Under the pieces are notes generated by a model. The model was not told the DNA's origin and did not search any database. It saw nothing but the letters and a program-made list of their open reading frames with translations. A stretch of 64,000 bases of DNA, from the NCBI RefSeq assembly GCF_009707665.1, contig NZ_WLZW01000001.1:558001-622000 (forward strand), read 5' to 3'. This document shows positions 9,650-20,915 of the stretch, piece after piece. Each line of letters opens with the position of its first letter. The stretch's first letter is position 1. Origin of the DNA: Planomicrobium sp. YIM 101495. GTDB taxonomy: Bacteria; Bacillota; Bacilli; Bacillales_A; Planococcaceae. The position numbers were made by a program, and so were the translations under genes.

Positions 9650-10453
9650 TCATTTGAATTTTTGCAAAATCAAGTTAGCGGTCTCTTCCACCGCACGATT
9701 CGTCACATCAATCACTTCACAGCCGATCTTTCCGACAATGTTATTGAAGTGGACGATTTCTTCTTGGATCCGGCTCAGCTTCGCGTAGTTCGCTCCGTCG
9801 TTCAAGCCGAGTGCCAGCAGCCGCTCTTTGCGGATACTGTTGAGCTTCTCCGGTGAAATGACGAGACCGAAGCATTTCTCGGGGTCCACCATATATAATT
9901 CTTCCGGTGGATCCACTTCTGGTACGAGCGGCACGTTCGCCACTTTCAGCCGTTTATGCGCCAAATACTGGCTCAGCGGTGTCTTAGAGGTACGTGATAC
10001 ACCGACCAAGACGATATCCGCCATCAAGATGCCGCGTGGGTCGCGGCCGTCATCATATTTCACTGCAAATTCGATTGCTTCGACTTTCTTGAAGTAATCA
10101 TCATCGAGTTTCCGGACAAGTCCTGCTTCTTCGATCGGTGCCGAACCGAGGACTCGCTCCAAGGAATCCATCAATGGGCCCATTAAGTCGACTGCCGTGA
10201 CACCGAGTCGATCGGTCTCTTTTACGAGATGACTCCGGAGTTCTTTGGAGACGAGTGTGAAGACGATGAAGGCGCGTTGTTCCGCTGCGACGCGGATGAT
10301 GTTCTGTAATTGGTCGATCGTTTCGATATAGGGGAACCGCTTCAAAATCGGGTCCAAACCGCTATCCAAATATTGGCTCACTGCGGCTTTCGCGACTAGC
10401 TCACCCGTCTCTCCCACCGAATCCGAAACAATGAATAACCTTAAAGGATTCAT
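9650..10453 (-). CDS. ppsR: Pyruvate, phosphate dikinase regulatory protein (PpsR/YqfL, DUF299)
   Basis: 267 residues. The family is a bifunctional ADP-dependent kinase and Pi-dependent phosphorylase that switches PEP synthase or pyruvate phosphate dikinase off and on. The nucleotide-binding P-loop is GVSRTSKT (151-158). The N-terminus [12 protein letters not shown] is characteristic. The ATG at 10453 is preferred because GAGGTG lies just upstream; a longer reading from 10474 would include that site. It starts 10 bp after ccpN, the usual partner in gluconeogenic control. Confidence 0.92.
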   Translation of the reverse strand: MNPLRLFIVSDSVGETGELVAKAAVSQYLDSGLDPILKRFPYIETIDQLQNIIRVAAEQRAFIVFTLVSKELRSHLVKETDRLGVTAVDLMGPLMDSLERVLGSAPIEEAGLVRKLDDDYFKKVEAIEFAVKYDDGRDPRGILMADIVLVGVSRTSKTPLSQYLAHKRLKVANVPLVPEVDPPEELYMVDPEKCFGLVISPEKLNSIRKERLLALGLNDGANYAKLSRIQEEIVHFNNIVGKIGCEVIDVTNRAVEETANLILQKFK

Positions 10454-10463
10454 TCTGGACACC

Positions 10464-11102
10464 TCACAATTCATGGTTTTCTGATAGGGACAGAAAAGCC
10501 TTGGTTATATTCGTTTTCGTCAGTCTGCCAACAACTTTAAAGCCGTCCTCATGTTCCTGGACGACCGGCAACGCATCGATCTGTTGGTTGATCAGCCGTT
10601 TCGCCGCCTGGATCAAGGAATCCGTCTTCAAGCAATACGTAATGTTCGGCATTCTTGTCATGATGATATGTACGGGCATCGCAGCCAAGTTTTGGCCCCC
10701 CAAACTTGTTCTGAGAAGATCTTTTCTCGAAAGTACGCCTGTCAAGCAGGATTTCTTATCAACTACGAATAACGTGCCGACATCCTCCAGGAACATTTGG
10801 CTGATGGCGTCATAAACACTCATGTCTTCACGCACCACCACCGGAATGGACTGGAAATCCTTCACTTTCATCTTGTTCATCGTTACGGCTACATCCTGTC
10901 CAGGCTTTTTGCCGGAATAGAAATAACCGACACGCGGACGCGCATCTAAAAACCCGGCCATCGTCAATATGGCGAGGTCGGGCCGCAATGTCGCTCTCGT
11001 CAAACTGAGACGTTCCGCAATCTGTTCGCCGGTAATCGGCCCATTGCCTTTGACAATCCTCAATATTTCCTCTTGCCTCTTATTGAGTTCGATCGGACTC
11101 AC
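10464..11102 (-). CDS. ccpN: Transcriptional repressor CcpN
   Basis: 212 residues: an N-terminal winged helix-turn-helix (about 8-60, [20 protein letters not shown]) and two CBS domains (about 80-140 and 145-205) that sense adenine nucleotides. In B. subtilis CcpN represses gapB and pckA under glycolytic conditions. Start is GTG after a weak GAGG. It is adjacent to and co-directional with ppsR, and divergent from glyS with closely spaced promoters. Confidence 0.92.
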   Translation of the reverse strand: MSPIELNKRQEEILRIVKGNGPITGEQIAERLSLTRATLRPDLAILTMAGFLDARPRVGYFYSGKKPGQDVAVTMNKMKVKDFQSIPVVVREDMSVYDAISQMFLEDVGTLFVVDKKSCLTGVLSRKDLLRTSLGGQNLAAMPVHIIMTRMPNITYCLKTDSLIQAAKRLINQQIDALPVVQEHEDGFKVVGRLTKTNITKAFLSLSENHEL

Positions 11103-11161
11103 CGCCTCAAGTTAAATAAGTTATACTCAATGAGGATTATTATATACGAATTAGCGCTGGA

Positions 11162-11190
11162 TTGCGAAGAAAACAATCCCATGCTATAAT
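11162..11190 (+). promoter_or_regulatory. SigA-type promoter of the glyS T-box transcript
   Basis: TTGCGA (11162-11167), 17-bp spacer, TATAAT (11185-11190); start expected near 11197, at the 5' end of the T-box leader. Confidence 0.8.
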
Positions 11191-11196
11191 ACTGTC

Positions 11197-11400
11197 AATC
11201 ACATATCAGGCAGTGATGGATCAATGAGTAGTGTCTACCTTAGCGAGCAGGGATAGTGAAAGCCTGCAGTGACATGAAACGGCAATCCGGAGCCATGGTC
11301 ATTTTCAAGATGGGTTGTTGATCAACCAATCGAGGTGGAACCGCGGGTCATCACGTACTCGTCCTCGGACTTATGTCCGGGGATGGGTGCGATTTTTTAT
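11197..11400 (+). promoter_or_regulatory. T-box riboswitch, glycine-specific
   Basis: A leader of about 200 bases. Stem I includes an AGTA-type motif and a distal hairpin. A specifier GGC (Gly codon) lies at 11281-11283. The conserved T-box sequence GAGGTGGAACCGCGGG runs from about 11331 to 11346, and the terminator hairpin follows before a T run at 11393-11398. Uncharged tRNA-Gly pairing at the specifier and at the T-box should stabilise the antiterminator and let transcription enter glyS. This is the leader class expected for a glycyl-tRNA synthetase gene. Confidence 0.93.
11354..11398 (+). terminator. Regulated terminator of the glyS T-box
   Basis: A GC-rich hairpin of the form TCGTCC..GTCCGGGG..GGGTGCGA followed by TTTTTT. 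It is mutually exclusive with antiterminator formation involving the T-box sequence. Confidence 0.8.
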
Positions 11401-11418
11401 TTTATGGAGGAATGAAAA

Positions 11419-12801
11419 ATGGAAAAATCAATGGAAACAATCGTTTCACTAGCGAAGCATCGCGGGTTCGTCTTCCCGGGGTCTGAAATTTACGGAGGTC
11501 TTGCCAACACATGGGATTACGGTCCACTTGGCGTTGAACTGAAAAATAATATCAAAAAAGCTTGGTGGCAGAAGTTTGTCCAGGAATCCCCTTACAACGT
11601 GGGCTTGGATGCTGCAATCTTGATGAACCCGAAAACGTGGGAAGCATCCGGTCACCTTGGGAACTTCAACGACCCGATGATTGACTGTAAGAGCTGTAAG
11701 ACACGCCACCGCGCTGATAAGCTGATCGAGGATGCACTCGATGCGAAAGGCATTGAAATGATCGTTGACGGCTTGTCATTCGAGAAAATGGCTGAATTGA
11801 TCCAAGAACACGACATCAAGTGCCCAACTTGCGGCAAATTGGACTACACGGACATCCGCCAGTTCAACTTGATGTTCAAGACGTTCCAAGGGGTCACAGA
11901 ATCAAGCACGAACGAAATCTTCCTACGACCTGAAACAGCACAAGGGATCTTTGTCAACTATAAGAACGTTCAGCGCTCGATGCGCAAAAAAATGCCTTTC
12001 GGGATCGCACAGATCGGGAAGAGCTTCCGAAACGAAATCACACCTGGTAACTTTACATTCCGTACGCGTGAGTTCGAACAGATGGAACTTGAGTTCTTCT
12101 GCAAGCCTGGCGAAGACCTGGAATGGTATGCTTACTGGCGCGACTTCTGTAAGAACTGGTTGCTATCTCTTGACATGAACGAAGAGAGCATGCGTCTTCG
12201 TGAACATGAGGAAGACGAGTTGTCCCACTACTCGAATGCGACAGTCGATATCGAATACAAATTCCCATTCGGCTGGGGTGAGCTTTGGGGCATTGCGGAC
12301 CGCACAGACTTCGACTTGAAGCGCCATATGGAGCACTCGAACGAGGACTTCAACTACATCGATCCAGTGACGAACGAACGTTACGTCCCTTACTGCATCG
12401 AGCCGTCTCTTGGCGCTGACCGTGTGACACTTGCGTTCCTAGTGGATGCATATACGGAAGAACCGATCGAGAACGACGACAAACGTACAGTCCTGAAGTT
12501 CCACCCGGCACTCGCACCGGTCAAAGCGGCAGTTCTTCCCCTTTCGAAGAAGCTTGCGGACAATGCAATGGAAGTATTCGGCGAATTGGCGAAACACTTC
12601 GCGACAGATTACGATGATTCACAGTCGATCGGGAAACGTTACCGCCGACAAGATGAAATCGGGACACCGTTCTGTATCACGTACGACTTCGATTCAGTAG
12701 AGGATGGCCAAGTAACAGTCCGCCACCGTGATTCGATGGAGCAAGTACGTATGCCGATCGCTGAAGTGACAGCTTATATCCAAGAACGCATCCGTTTCTA
12801 A
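11419..12801 (+). CDS. glyS: Glycyl-tRNA synthetase, single-chain alpha2 type
   Basis: 460 residues, a class II synthetase of the dimeric type, not the alpha2-beta2 GlyQ/GlyS form of B. subtilis. Signatures: the N-terminal [15 protein letters not shown] segment; zinc-type cysteine pairs CKSCK (near 94) and CPTCGK (near 135); the [12 protein letters not shown] block; motif 2 [20 protein letters not shown]; and motif 3 in [12 protein letters not shown]-terminal anticodon-binding domain follows. ATGGAGG precedes the ATG. It is controlled by the T-box leader and lies between recO and ccpN, but on the opposite strand to both. Confidence 0.96.
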   Translation: MEKSMETIVSLAKHRGFVFPGSEIYGGLANTWDYGPLGVELKNNIKKAWWQKFVQESPYNVGLDAAILMNPKTWEASGHLGNFNDPMIDCKSCKTRHRADKLIEDALDAKGIEMIVDGLSFEKMAELIQEHDIKCPTCGKLDYTDIRQFNLMFKTFQGVTESSTNEIFLRPETAQGIFVNYKNVQRSMRKKMPFGIAQIGKSFRNEITPGNFTFRTREFEQMELEFFCKPGEDLEWYAYWRDFCKNWLLSLDMNEESMRLREHEEDELSHYSNATVDIEYKFPFGWGELWGIADRTDFDLKRHMEHSNEDFNYIDPVTNERYVPYCIEPSLGADRVTLAFLVDAYTEEPIENDDKRTVLKFHPALAPVKAAVLPLSKKLADNAMEVFGELAKHFATDYDDSQSIGKRYRRQDEIGTPFCITYDFDSVEDGQVTVRHRDSMEQVRMPIAEVTAYIQERIRF

Positions 12802-12818
12802 TCAACTGTAGAAAAGCA

Positions 12819-12861
12819 AAAAACCCGCTGAAAGAAGTCAATCTTCTTTCGGCGGGTTTTC
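12819..12861. terminator. Bidirectional terminator shared by glyS and recO
   Basis: Stem AAAACCCGCTGAAAGAAG with near-perfect complement (one mismatch) around a 5-base loop. A and T runs on either side let it act in both directions. The last codons and the stop of recO are encoded inside this hairpin. Confidence 0.85.
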
Positions 12862-13620
12862 TTTTTGTGGCAAAAATTCCGGCGTACGCTCCAACTGCTC
12901 CAGGAAATTCCGGGATTTCAGTCGGATCCCTGCCTGCTCTTCGTATATCGTCCGGACAATCTGCTTGATTAAGCTCTTCGTTTCCTTCTTCAGCGTCAAG
13001 GAACCGACACGTTCGATCGGCACATAATAAAATGTCCGGATCACTTTGACGATCGATGGACTCAGCCGGATGATGTAGCGGTCGATCTGGAAGCAGCGGT
13101 GACAAAGGAAACCGAGCTCCTGGAATGAGAACGCGAACTCCCCTTCAGCTGCACCGCAGTTGGCACAATGCTGCAGTGTCGGTGAAAGTCCTGCGACCGC
13201 AAGCATTTTCCACTCGACAAACAAGGTAATGGCTTCCGGGTCATACCCTTCGTTGATCGCCTGAAATGCCTGGTACAGCATTTCATAGATCCCTGGCTGC
13301 GGCTCCTCCTGCTCCGTCAGCCGATCGATCAATTCCGTCACATAACTTGCATGAGCCGTCATCATGATGTCTTCCCGAATATGCCGGAAAGACTCCAGTG
13401 GATCTCCGCTCTGCAGCGTGCCCATCCCTTTTCCTTTATAAATCGTAAAACTGCCATGGGTGAAAGGCTGTGTCACGGCGGCGAGTCGGCTTGATGGTTT
13501 CTTGGCCGCCCTTGCCATTGCGGTGATCTTGCCCGCCTCGCGTGTGAAGATCGTGACAATCTTGTTGTTTTCACCATACGGCCTTGTGCGGATGACGATT
13601 CCTTCAAGTTGACTCAGCAT
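12838..13620 (-). CDS. recO: DNA repair and recombination mediator RecO
   Basis: 260 residues. An N-terminal OB-fold (about 1-80) is followed by a helical domain with a zinc site formed by C152, C155, C173 and C176. RecO loads RecA on SSB-coated DNA with RecR and RecF. It is 13 bp downstream of era, as in other Bacillales. The coding end lies inside the terminator hairpin shared with glyS, so the C-terminal tail (NPPKED) is partly set by terminator sequence. Confidence 0.95.
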   Translation of the reverse strand: MLSQLEGIVIRTRPYGENNKIVTIFTREAGKITAMARAAKKPSSRLAAVTQPFTHGSFTIYKGKGMGTLQSGDPLESFRHIREDIMMTAHASYVTELIDRLTEQEEPQPGIYEMLYQAFQAINEGYDPEAITLFVEWKMLAVAGLSPTLQHCANCGAAEGEFAFSFQELGFLCHRCFQIDRYIIRLSPSIVKVIRTFYYVPIERVGSLTLKKETKSLIKQIVRTIYEEQAGIRLKSRNFLEQLERTPEFLPQKENPPKED

Positions 13621-13632
13621 CGTCTTGGCTCC

Positions 13633-15304
<1,672 letters not shown>

Positions 15305-15318
<14 letters not shown>

Positions 15319-15787
15319 TTTTGTCCCGCGTCAGACCGAAGCTCGTCAATACCTCTTCCTGTCTGCCGAACATCTTCTTCTCATCCGCTTCATCCATGTG
15401 ATCATAGCCCATCAAGTGCAAGAAGCCATGCACTGCAAGAAAGCCCAGTTCCCGTTCGAAGGAATGTCCATAATCCGACGCTTGCTCTTCCGTGCGTTCG
15501 ACGGAAATGACAATGTCACCAAGCATGCGGGGCTCCAGTGAACCGACAATCTCCATTTCGCCGTCGCCCAACTCTTCCATGGCAAATGAAATGACATCGG
15601 TCGGAACATTCTTCCCGCGGAATTCCGCATTGATCGCCTGGATCGCTTCATTCGTCGTGAATGTCACGGACATCTCGGCGTCCATGACGCCTTCCTCTTT
15701 TGCCGTATGCTGCAGTAGACGCTCCACAAGGTCCAGCTGTTCCTGCGACATGTTCTCAGTTTCGTCAATCAAATCGATCGCTATCAT
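15305..15787 (-). CDS. ybeY: rRNA maturation endoribonuclease YbeY
   Basis: 160 residues (UPF0054). The zinc motif [11 protein letters not shown] supplies H120, H124 and H130. The protein takes part in 16S rRNA 3' end maturation and 70S quality control. The ATG overlaps the pgpH stop in an ATGA arrangement. Confidence 0.95.
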
Positions 15788-17922
15788 CCTATCCGCTCCT
15801 TTATCTCTTTTTCCGAAGGATATTCGATGCGCGAATGGAAGATTCCATTCAAGGTCTCACACATGACCCGCTTGATCGTCACCAATTCCTTCATCGTCAA
15901 ATCACATTCGTTGAATTGTCCGTCTTTCACTTTGTCCTCGATGATCGCCCCGACAAGTTTTTCGATCTTCTCCGGCGTCGGCTCCTTCATTGAACGGACT
16001 GCCGCTTCTACACTATCAGCGACGGAAATAACCGCGATTTCCCTCGTTTGCGGTTTCGGGCCTTCGTAGCGATACGATTTTTCGTCGGTGTGAGGATTCA
16101 ATTCCTTTGCTTTCATATAAAAAAATTTCAACAAGCTCGTCCCGTGGTGCTGCATCGCGACGTCGACGAATTCTTTCGGCATTTTGTGCTTGCGGAGCAG
16201 TTCCGCTCCTTCCACCGTATGCGAAAGGATAATGTCCCGACTCTTATCTGGCGGCAGATGGTCGTGCGGATTCATCATGTTCATCTGGTTCTCGATGAAA
16301 TAATGGGGGCGGATCGTCTTGCCGATATCATGATAATAACACGCTACTCGTGCCAACAAACCGTTTGCCCCAATTTCTTCACAAGCTGCGTCCGCCAAAT
16401 TGGCAACCATTACACTGTGGTGATATGTGCCCGGTGTCTCCGTCAGGATCTTTTTCAATAGCGGGTGGTTCGGATTCGATAGTTCAATAAGCCGGATCGG
16501 CGACAACAAGCCGAATGCCGTCTCGAAGAATGGCATCAGACCGAAAGTCAACGCGCCGGACAACAGTCCTGAAAGAAGCGCTGTAACGATATAGAAACCG
16601 ACTTCCCCCATTGAATACTGTGTCTGGCTGATCAATAAGTAAAAACCGATGAATAGGGCGTTGACGATCGCAACCGACAAGCTTGTCCATAGCAGACGAT
16701 TCCGGTCGCTTCCTTTTCCGATCAGGAAGACCCCGGCTAGACCACCGAAAAGAATATACAATGCGATATCCATCTGAAGTGTGGATGCATAACCGCCCTC
16801 CATCATCAGACCTGCACTGGTACCGATCAAGAACGTCGTATAGACCGCCGTTCGTTCATCGAACAAGATCCGGACGATCATACTGGCGAGCGCCGTCGGG
16901 AATAGGAAGGCGATCGTGACGTCGAAGTTGTCGCTGAGGAGGTTGACCAACAGCATGAGTGTCAGCGAAATGGTTGTGACGACCCATGTGACAGTGAGCG
17001 CACGCACTTTCGTCACTTCGTTCATCTTGCTGCGCGCAAGGACCATGAACAGCAGTAGAATGATGATTGCGACGAACAGCAACAGTCCGAGCATCGGACG
17101 GATATTGTCCTTTTGCTCTGTCATCCCGGCAAGTTCCAACTGCCTGAAAACTTCACGATCGATGATCTGGCCTTCCTGTACAAGTACTTGGCCTTGCAGG
17201 ATCTTCGTCGGCTCTATACTTTTCCTTGCTTGATCGATTTGTGCTTCCGTCAAATCCTCGTTGATTGTCTCGGTCGGTACGATGCCGAAGCGGGCGATTG
17301 CGATTGCTGGCTGTAGGACCGTAGCAGGAATAGATGCATCTCCGCGGATCTCCAGCTCAGCTGCATTCCTTGCACCGTTCAATCCGACATCACGGACCGG
17401 CTCTTCGAGTGCATCTTCGACGATCATTTTCAGCTTTTCTTTCAAGCTCGTCAAGTCTTTTTCCGGCAACGCTAACAACGACCTAAGCATGTCATCCGTC
17501 AACCGGAGACCGTTCTCACTGTTTTCCATCAGCCTGAGGTTCTCTCCGAGTTCAGCGACCATCGCTTCAATATCGGCAGGCTTCTTTTCGTCGTCGACCG
17601 ATTCTTTGGCATCCAGAATATAACCGAACAACGACTCGATCACTGCCGACTGGTTCGCAGCCTGCTCGTCGATGAATTGATAGCTCGGCGCAATTTCATT
17701 TTCTGCACGGACCCGCTCCTGTTCGGTCTTCACTGGATCTTCCACTGTTTTATTCGAACGTATGGTCTCTTCAGATAACTTGAACAATTCTACCTGATAC
17801 GTATCTTCTGTTACGGATTGAACTAAAAACGCATAGATGGTAACGCCAATCAGCAGTGTTAGCACTGCAATCACCGCTTTATAGCCTGCCTTGTCATAAA
17901 GCCTTCTCGCCTTGTCGAGCAT
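15784..17922 (-). CDS. pgpH: Cyclic-di-AMP phosphodiesterase PgpH (7TMR-HD family)
   Basis: 712 residues. After an N-terminal transmembrane helix (about 17-35) comes an extracellular 7TMR-HDED domain (to about 275), a seven-helix membrane block (about 280-470) and a cytoplasmic HD domain with [11 protein letters not shown] and CYYHDIGK metal-binding motifs. Homologues hydrolyse c-di-AMP, which controls potassium and turgor. GGTGG precedes the ATG. Lies between phoH and ybeY as in B. subtilis (yqfF). Confidence 0.93.
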   Translation of the reverse strand: MLDKARRLYDKAGYKAVIAVLTLLIGVTIYAFLVQSVTEDTYQVELFKLSEETIRSNKTVEDPVKTEQERVRAENEIAPSYQFIDEQAANQSAVIESLFGYILDAKESVDDEKKPADIEAMVAELGENLRLMENSENGLRLTDDMLRSLLALPEKDLTSLKEKLKMIVEDALEEPVRDVGLNGARNAAELEIRGDASIPATVLQPAIAIARFGIVPTETINEDLTEAQIDQARKSIEPTKILQGQVLVQEGQIIDREVFRQLELAGMTEQKDNIRPMLGLLLFVAIIILLLFMVLARSKMNEVTKVRALTVTWVVTTISLTLMLLVNLLSDNFDVTIAFLFPTALASMIVRILFDERTAVYTTFLIGTSAGLMMEGGYASTLQMDIALYILFGGLAGVFLIGKGSDRNRLLWTSLSVAIVNALFIGFYLLISQTQYSMGEVGFYIVTALLSGLLSGALTFGLMPFFETAFGLLSPIRLIELSNPNHPLLKKILTETPGTYHHSVMVANLADAACEEIGANGLLARVACYYHDIGKTIRPHYFIENQMNMMNPHDHLPPDKSRDIILSHTVEGAELLRKHKMPKEFVDVAMQHHGTSLLKFFYMKAKELNPHTDEKSYRYEGPKPQTREIAVISVADSVEAAVRSMKEPTPEKIEKLVGAIIEDKVKDGQFNECDLTMKELVTIKRVMCETLNGIFHSRIEYPSEKEIKERIG

Positions 17923-18012
17923 CCAACCACCTCACTATAGTAGTTCTATCATATCAAGAGCTGCCTTTTTTTTCAGTATTATTCGTCACGTTCAGTCAGG
18001 ATTTTCTTCTAT

Positions 18013-18043
18013 AAAAAAACCAGCCCTCATCAGAGCTGGTTTT
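18013..18043 (-). terminator. Terminator overlapping the phoH stop codon
   Basis: Minus strand AAAACCAGC pairs with GCTGGTTTT over a 9-12 base loop, followed by a T run. The last four phoH codons and its stop lie in the hairpin. Confidence 0.8.
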
Positions 18044-18986
18044 CGTATGCATCGATGATTTTCGCGACGAGCGGGTGACGGACGACATCGCCTTTTTCCA
18101 AATACTCAAACGCAAGTCCCCGTACTTCTTTCAGAACGTTCTCGGTCGCCACAAGACCTGATTCCGCTCCACGCGGCAAATCGATCTGTGTCTTATCTCC
18201 CGTAATGATCATTTTTGATCCAAAACCGAGACGAGTCAAAAACATTTTCATCTGTGCTTTTGTCGTATTTTGAGCTTCATCCAAAATGACGAATGCATGG
18301 TCGAGCGTACGGCCACGCATGTAGGCCAGTGGCGCGATTTCAATCGTTCCCCGCTCGATCATCCGGTTCGTCTGTTCAAGGCCGAGAACATCGTGCAACG
18401 CGTCATACAACGGACGCAAATACGGATCGACCTTTTCTTTCAAGTCCCCTGGCAAGAAGCCTAGGCTTTCTCCTGCTTCAACGGCAGGACGTGTCAGGAT
18501 GATCCGCTTCACATCGCCGTTCTTGAATGCCTGAACGGCCATGACGACTGCCAAGTACGTCTTACCGGTTCCGGCCGGTCCGATGCCGAAGACAAGATCA
18601 TTCTGGCGGATAGCACGGATATAGCGACGCTGTCCGATGGTCTTGGCACGGATGATCTTGCCATTCGCATTGCGTGCTACTTCTTCATCGTAAAGTTCAG
18701 CAAAGTATTCGATTGTTCCGCTTTTCGCCATCTCGATTGCGGAGACGATGTCGCGCTGATCGATATTGATGCCCTTGCGGATGACTTTCAATAATTGTTC
18801 AATGAGGGCTTTTCCGACTTCCCGTCCTTCTTCCGGACCGGATAAGCGGATGACTTCCCCTCTTGTAATGATCTGGATATTGAAGGTTTCTTCGATTAAT
18901 GTCATGTGAGAGTCCGAAATGCCAAGCAGCAGCACCGCTTCATTCGGGTCTTTCACATGAAGTTCGAGTAATTGGTTATCTGTCAT
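18030..18986 (-). CDS. phoH: PhoH-like ATPase
   Basis: 318 residues. Walker A is GPAGTGKT (136-143); Walker B is VILDEAQN (about 233-240). An N-terminal KH-like region precedes the ATPase domain. PhoH (YbeZ) proteins act with YbeY in rRNA metabolism. AAGGAG precedes the ATG, lying inside the end of a short upstream frame. The usual Bacillus neighbours yqfC and yqfD are absent. Confidence 0.93.
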   Translation of the reverse strand: MTDNQLLELHVKDPNEAVLLLGISDSHMTLIEETFNIQIITRGEVIRLSGPEEGREVGKALIEQLLKVIRKGINIDQRDIVSAIEMAKSGTIEYFAELYDEEVARNANGKIIRAKTIGQRRYIRAIRQNDLVFGIGPAGTGKTYLAVVMAVQAFKNGDVKRIILTRPAVEAGESLGFLPGDLKEKVDPYLRPLYDALHDVLGLEQTNRMIERGTIEIAPLAYMRGRTLDHAFVILDEAQNTTKAQMKMFLTRLGFGSKMIITGDKTQIDLPRGAESGLVATENVLKEVRGLAFEYLEKGDVVRHPLVAKIIDAYENQL

Positions 18987-19186
18987 GCAGTCTCTCCTTG
19001 GTACAGAATAGTCAACGTATTCACTTTATCATTAAATGGAACAGGCTGTAAATGGATATCCATTTTGGGTTGACCATAACTGAGCTGGTGGTTCTTGTGC
19101 GGAGAATAAGAGATCGGGTCAGCTCGTTCGAAAACGGGTGTTGAATAGAATGCGGGAGTTTTGGATGATTCTAACGTAGCAGCCAT
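18983..19186 (-). CDS. Short uncertain ORF before phoH
   Basis: 67 codons ending in a 4-base overlap with phoH (GCATGA). I do not recognise the product. The second half (from residue 42) looks protein-like, with alternating hydrophobic residues; the first half is low in structure and the ATG at 19186 lacks a ribosome binding site. It could be a real short gene, or a leader whose end merely carries the phoH ribosome binding site. The remaining 157 bases up to 19343 hold a terminator for the floA unit and no other gene. Confidence 0.25.
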   Translation of the reverse strand: MAATLESSKTPAFYSTPVFERADPISYSPHKNHQLSYGQPKMDIHLQPVPFNDKVNTLTILYQGETA

Positions 19187-19303
19187 CGGCGCGTGCGATC
19201 AGAAGGCGTCGCATATTAGCGGATGAAATCATTTTTCATGCTCTTGCTGTATTCAGTCGCGACTCGGTTAACATAATATTTATATCAATATCGATTACAA
19301 TTA

Positions 19304-19335
19304 GAAAAAAAACCAGCCACAATTGGAGTGGCTGG
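19304..19335 (-). terminator. Terminator of the nfeD-floA unit
   Basis: Minus strand CAGCCAC pairs with GTGGCTG, followed by eight T residues, 9 bases after the stop of the 184-residue membrane protein gene. Confidence 0.85.
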
Positions 19336-19343
19336 CTGGTGGA

Positions 19344-19898
19344 TCATTTCTTCCTTGCTTTCGGCTGCCCGAGAATTTCGGCCATGATAACACCGCGTTG
19401 GACATCATTCGCATTGAGCGGGAGCAGATCATTTTGTGAGTTGATCATGTCGCGCACTTCCCCACGTTTAATGTTGTTTGCATAGATCGTACTGTTTTGT
19501 TCGATCCGTCCCGCAGCATCCTTGGCCTTTCTCGTAACTTCCCGCGATGGTCTTGGCGTCTTCTCTGCTACTTGTTTCACCGTTTCAATCGCTTCTTCTT
19601 GCGATTGAGGAATTTTTTGCTGCATCTCCGCCTGAAGATCTTTGTAAAGATCCTTCGCATAGTCTTCTATGCGTTTTCTCGCACTTTCGCGCTTGGCAGG
19701 ATCACGGGCATTCCGGACTGTCTGAGCAGCCTGCTGCGACCTCGAGCGCTGCTGTTGCTGTGCTCGCTGTTGCGTCACTGGCTGCTGTTCCGTCTGAGGT
19801 GCAACCGGACCGGTTCCCTTGTCCGACTTTTGTTTATCCTTATTATTGAATAAAGCAGTCACAGCCATGATGATCAATCCGATGATTAACGGTTCCAA
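19344..19898 (-). CDS. Hypothetical membrane-anchored, glutamine-rich helical protein
   Basis: 184 residues, no family recognised. One N-terminal membrane segment (about 3-17) is followed by a Gln/Arg-rich stretch (36-62, many QQ pairs) and a charged helical, probably coiled-coil region (about 65-130). The C-terminal segment (about 140-180) contains NNIKRGEVRDMINSQND. It is the third gene of the nfeD-floA unit, 30 bp after floA, in the place that yqfB holds in B. subtilis but unlike it in length. Inference: a partner of the flotillin-like scaffold, or a membrane-bound structural protein. The arrangement of helper plus flotillin makes a random ORF unlikely. Confidence 0.75.
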   Translation of the reverse strand: MEPLIIGLIIMAVTALFNNKDKQKSDKGTGPVAPQTEQQPVTQQRAQQQQRSRSQQAAQTVRNARDPAKRESARKRIEDYAKDLYKDLQAEMQQKIPQSQEEAIETVKQVAEKTPRPSREVTRKAKDAAGRIEQNSTIYANNIKRGEVRDMINSQNDLLPLNANDVQRGVIMAEILGQPKARKK

Positions 19899-19928
19899 GT
19901 GAATTCCCTCCCTTGGCGATCACTGGAA

Positions 19929-20915
19929 TTATTCGTTTTCCGCTTTTTCTTTTCCAGTTCTCGCAATCGAATCACGCATGCCTGTATCAGCTTGCACATT
20001 CTGGTAGTTGACGTAATCCATGACACCGATATTGCCTGAACGAAGCGCTTCCGACATCGCCATCGGGACTTCCGCTTCCGCTTCGACAACCTTCGAGCGC
20101 ATCTCGACAACTTTCGCTTTCATTTCCTGCTCGCTTGCTACAGCCATGGCACGGCGTTCTTCCGCTTTTGCCTGTGCGATTTTCTTATCAGCTTCCGCTT
20201 GTTCCGTCTGAAGCTCTGCACCGATGTTTTTGCCGATATCCACATCCGCGATATCGATTGAGAGAATTTCGAATGCTGTACCGGAATCAAGCCCCTTGGA
20301 CAATACTGTTTGAGAAATCAGATCCGGATTTTCAAGAACTTTCTTATGACTTGTGCTTGAACCAAGAGTAGAGACAATCCCTTCACCCACACGGGCGACG
20401 ATTGTTTCTTCACCTGCACCACCGACCAGGCGGTCAATATTTGCGCGCACGGTGATTCTTGCTTTCGCTTTTACTTCGATTCCGTCCATTGCAACACCAG
20501 CGATGAATGGCGTTTCAATGACTTTCGGGTTAACCGACATCTGAACCGCTTCAAGTACGTCACGTCCTGCCAAGTCGATTGCCGCTGCACGTTCGAACGG
20601 CAGATCGATGTTTGCACGGTGAGCTGCAATCAGCGCATTGACGACACGATCTACGTTCCCTCCGGCAAGATAATGACTTTCCAGTTGATTGATCTGCACA
20701 GTTAGTCCCGCCTTTGAAGCTTTGATCAGCGGGTTGACGACGCGTGATGGAATAACGCGACGCAAGCGCATTCCGATCAGTGTGAAGATGCTTACTTTAA
20801 CGCCTGCTGCTACTGCAGAGATCCACAGTGTCACTGGTACGAAGGTGAAGAAAATCGCCAATAAGATAATGACGACGATTATACCACCGGCGATTCCAAT
20901 TGTTTCAAGACCCAT
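19929..20915 (-). CDS. floA: Flotillin-like protein FloA
   Basis: 328 residues (YqfA). An N-terminal hydrophobic hairpin (about 5-45) inserts into the membrane, followed by an SPFH-like domain and an Ala/Glu-rich coiled-coil (about 230-285, [22 protein letters not shown]). FloA organises fluid membrane microdomains together with NfeD. It begins one base after the nfeD stop, indicating tight coupling. The pair is preceded by an ECF-type promoter, as in B. subtilis, where SigW drives it. Confidence 0.95.
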   Translation of the reverse strand: MGLETIGIAGGIIVVIILLAIFFTFVPVTLWISAVAAGVKVSIFTLIGMRLRRVIPSRVVNPLIKASKAGLTVQINQLESHYLAGGNVDRVVNALIAAHRANIDLPFERAAAIDLAGRDVLEAVQMSVNPKVIETPFIAGVAMDGIEVKAKARITVRANIDRLVGGAGEETIVARVGEGIVSTLGSSTSHKKVLENPDLISQTVLSKGLDSGTAFEILSIDIADVDIGKNIGAELQTEQAEADKKIAQAKAEERRAMAVASEQEMKAKVVEMRSKVVEAEAEVPMAMSEALRSGNIGVMDYVNYQNVQADTGMRDSIARTGKEKAENE

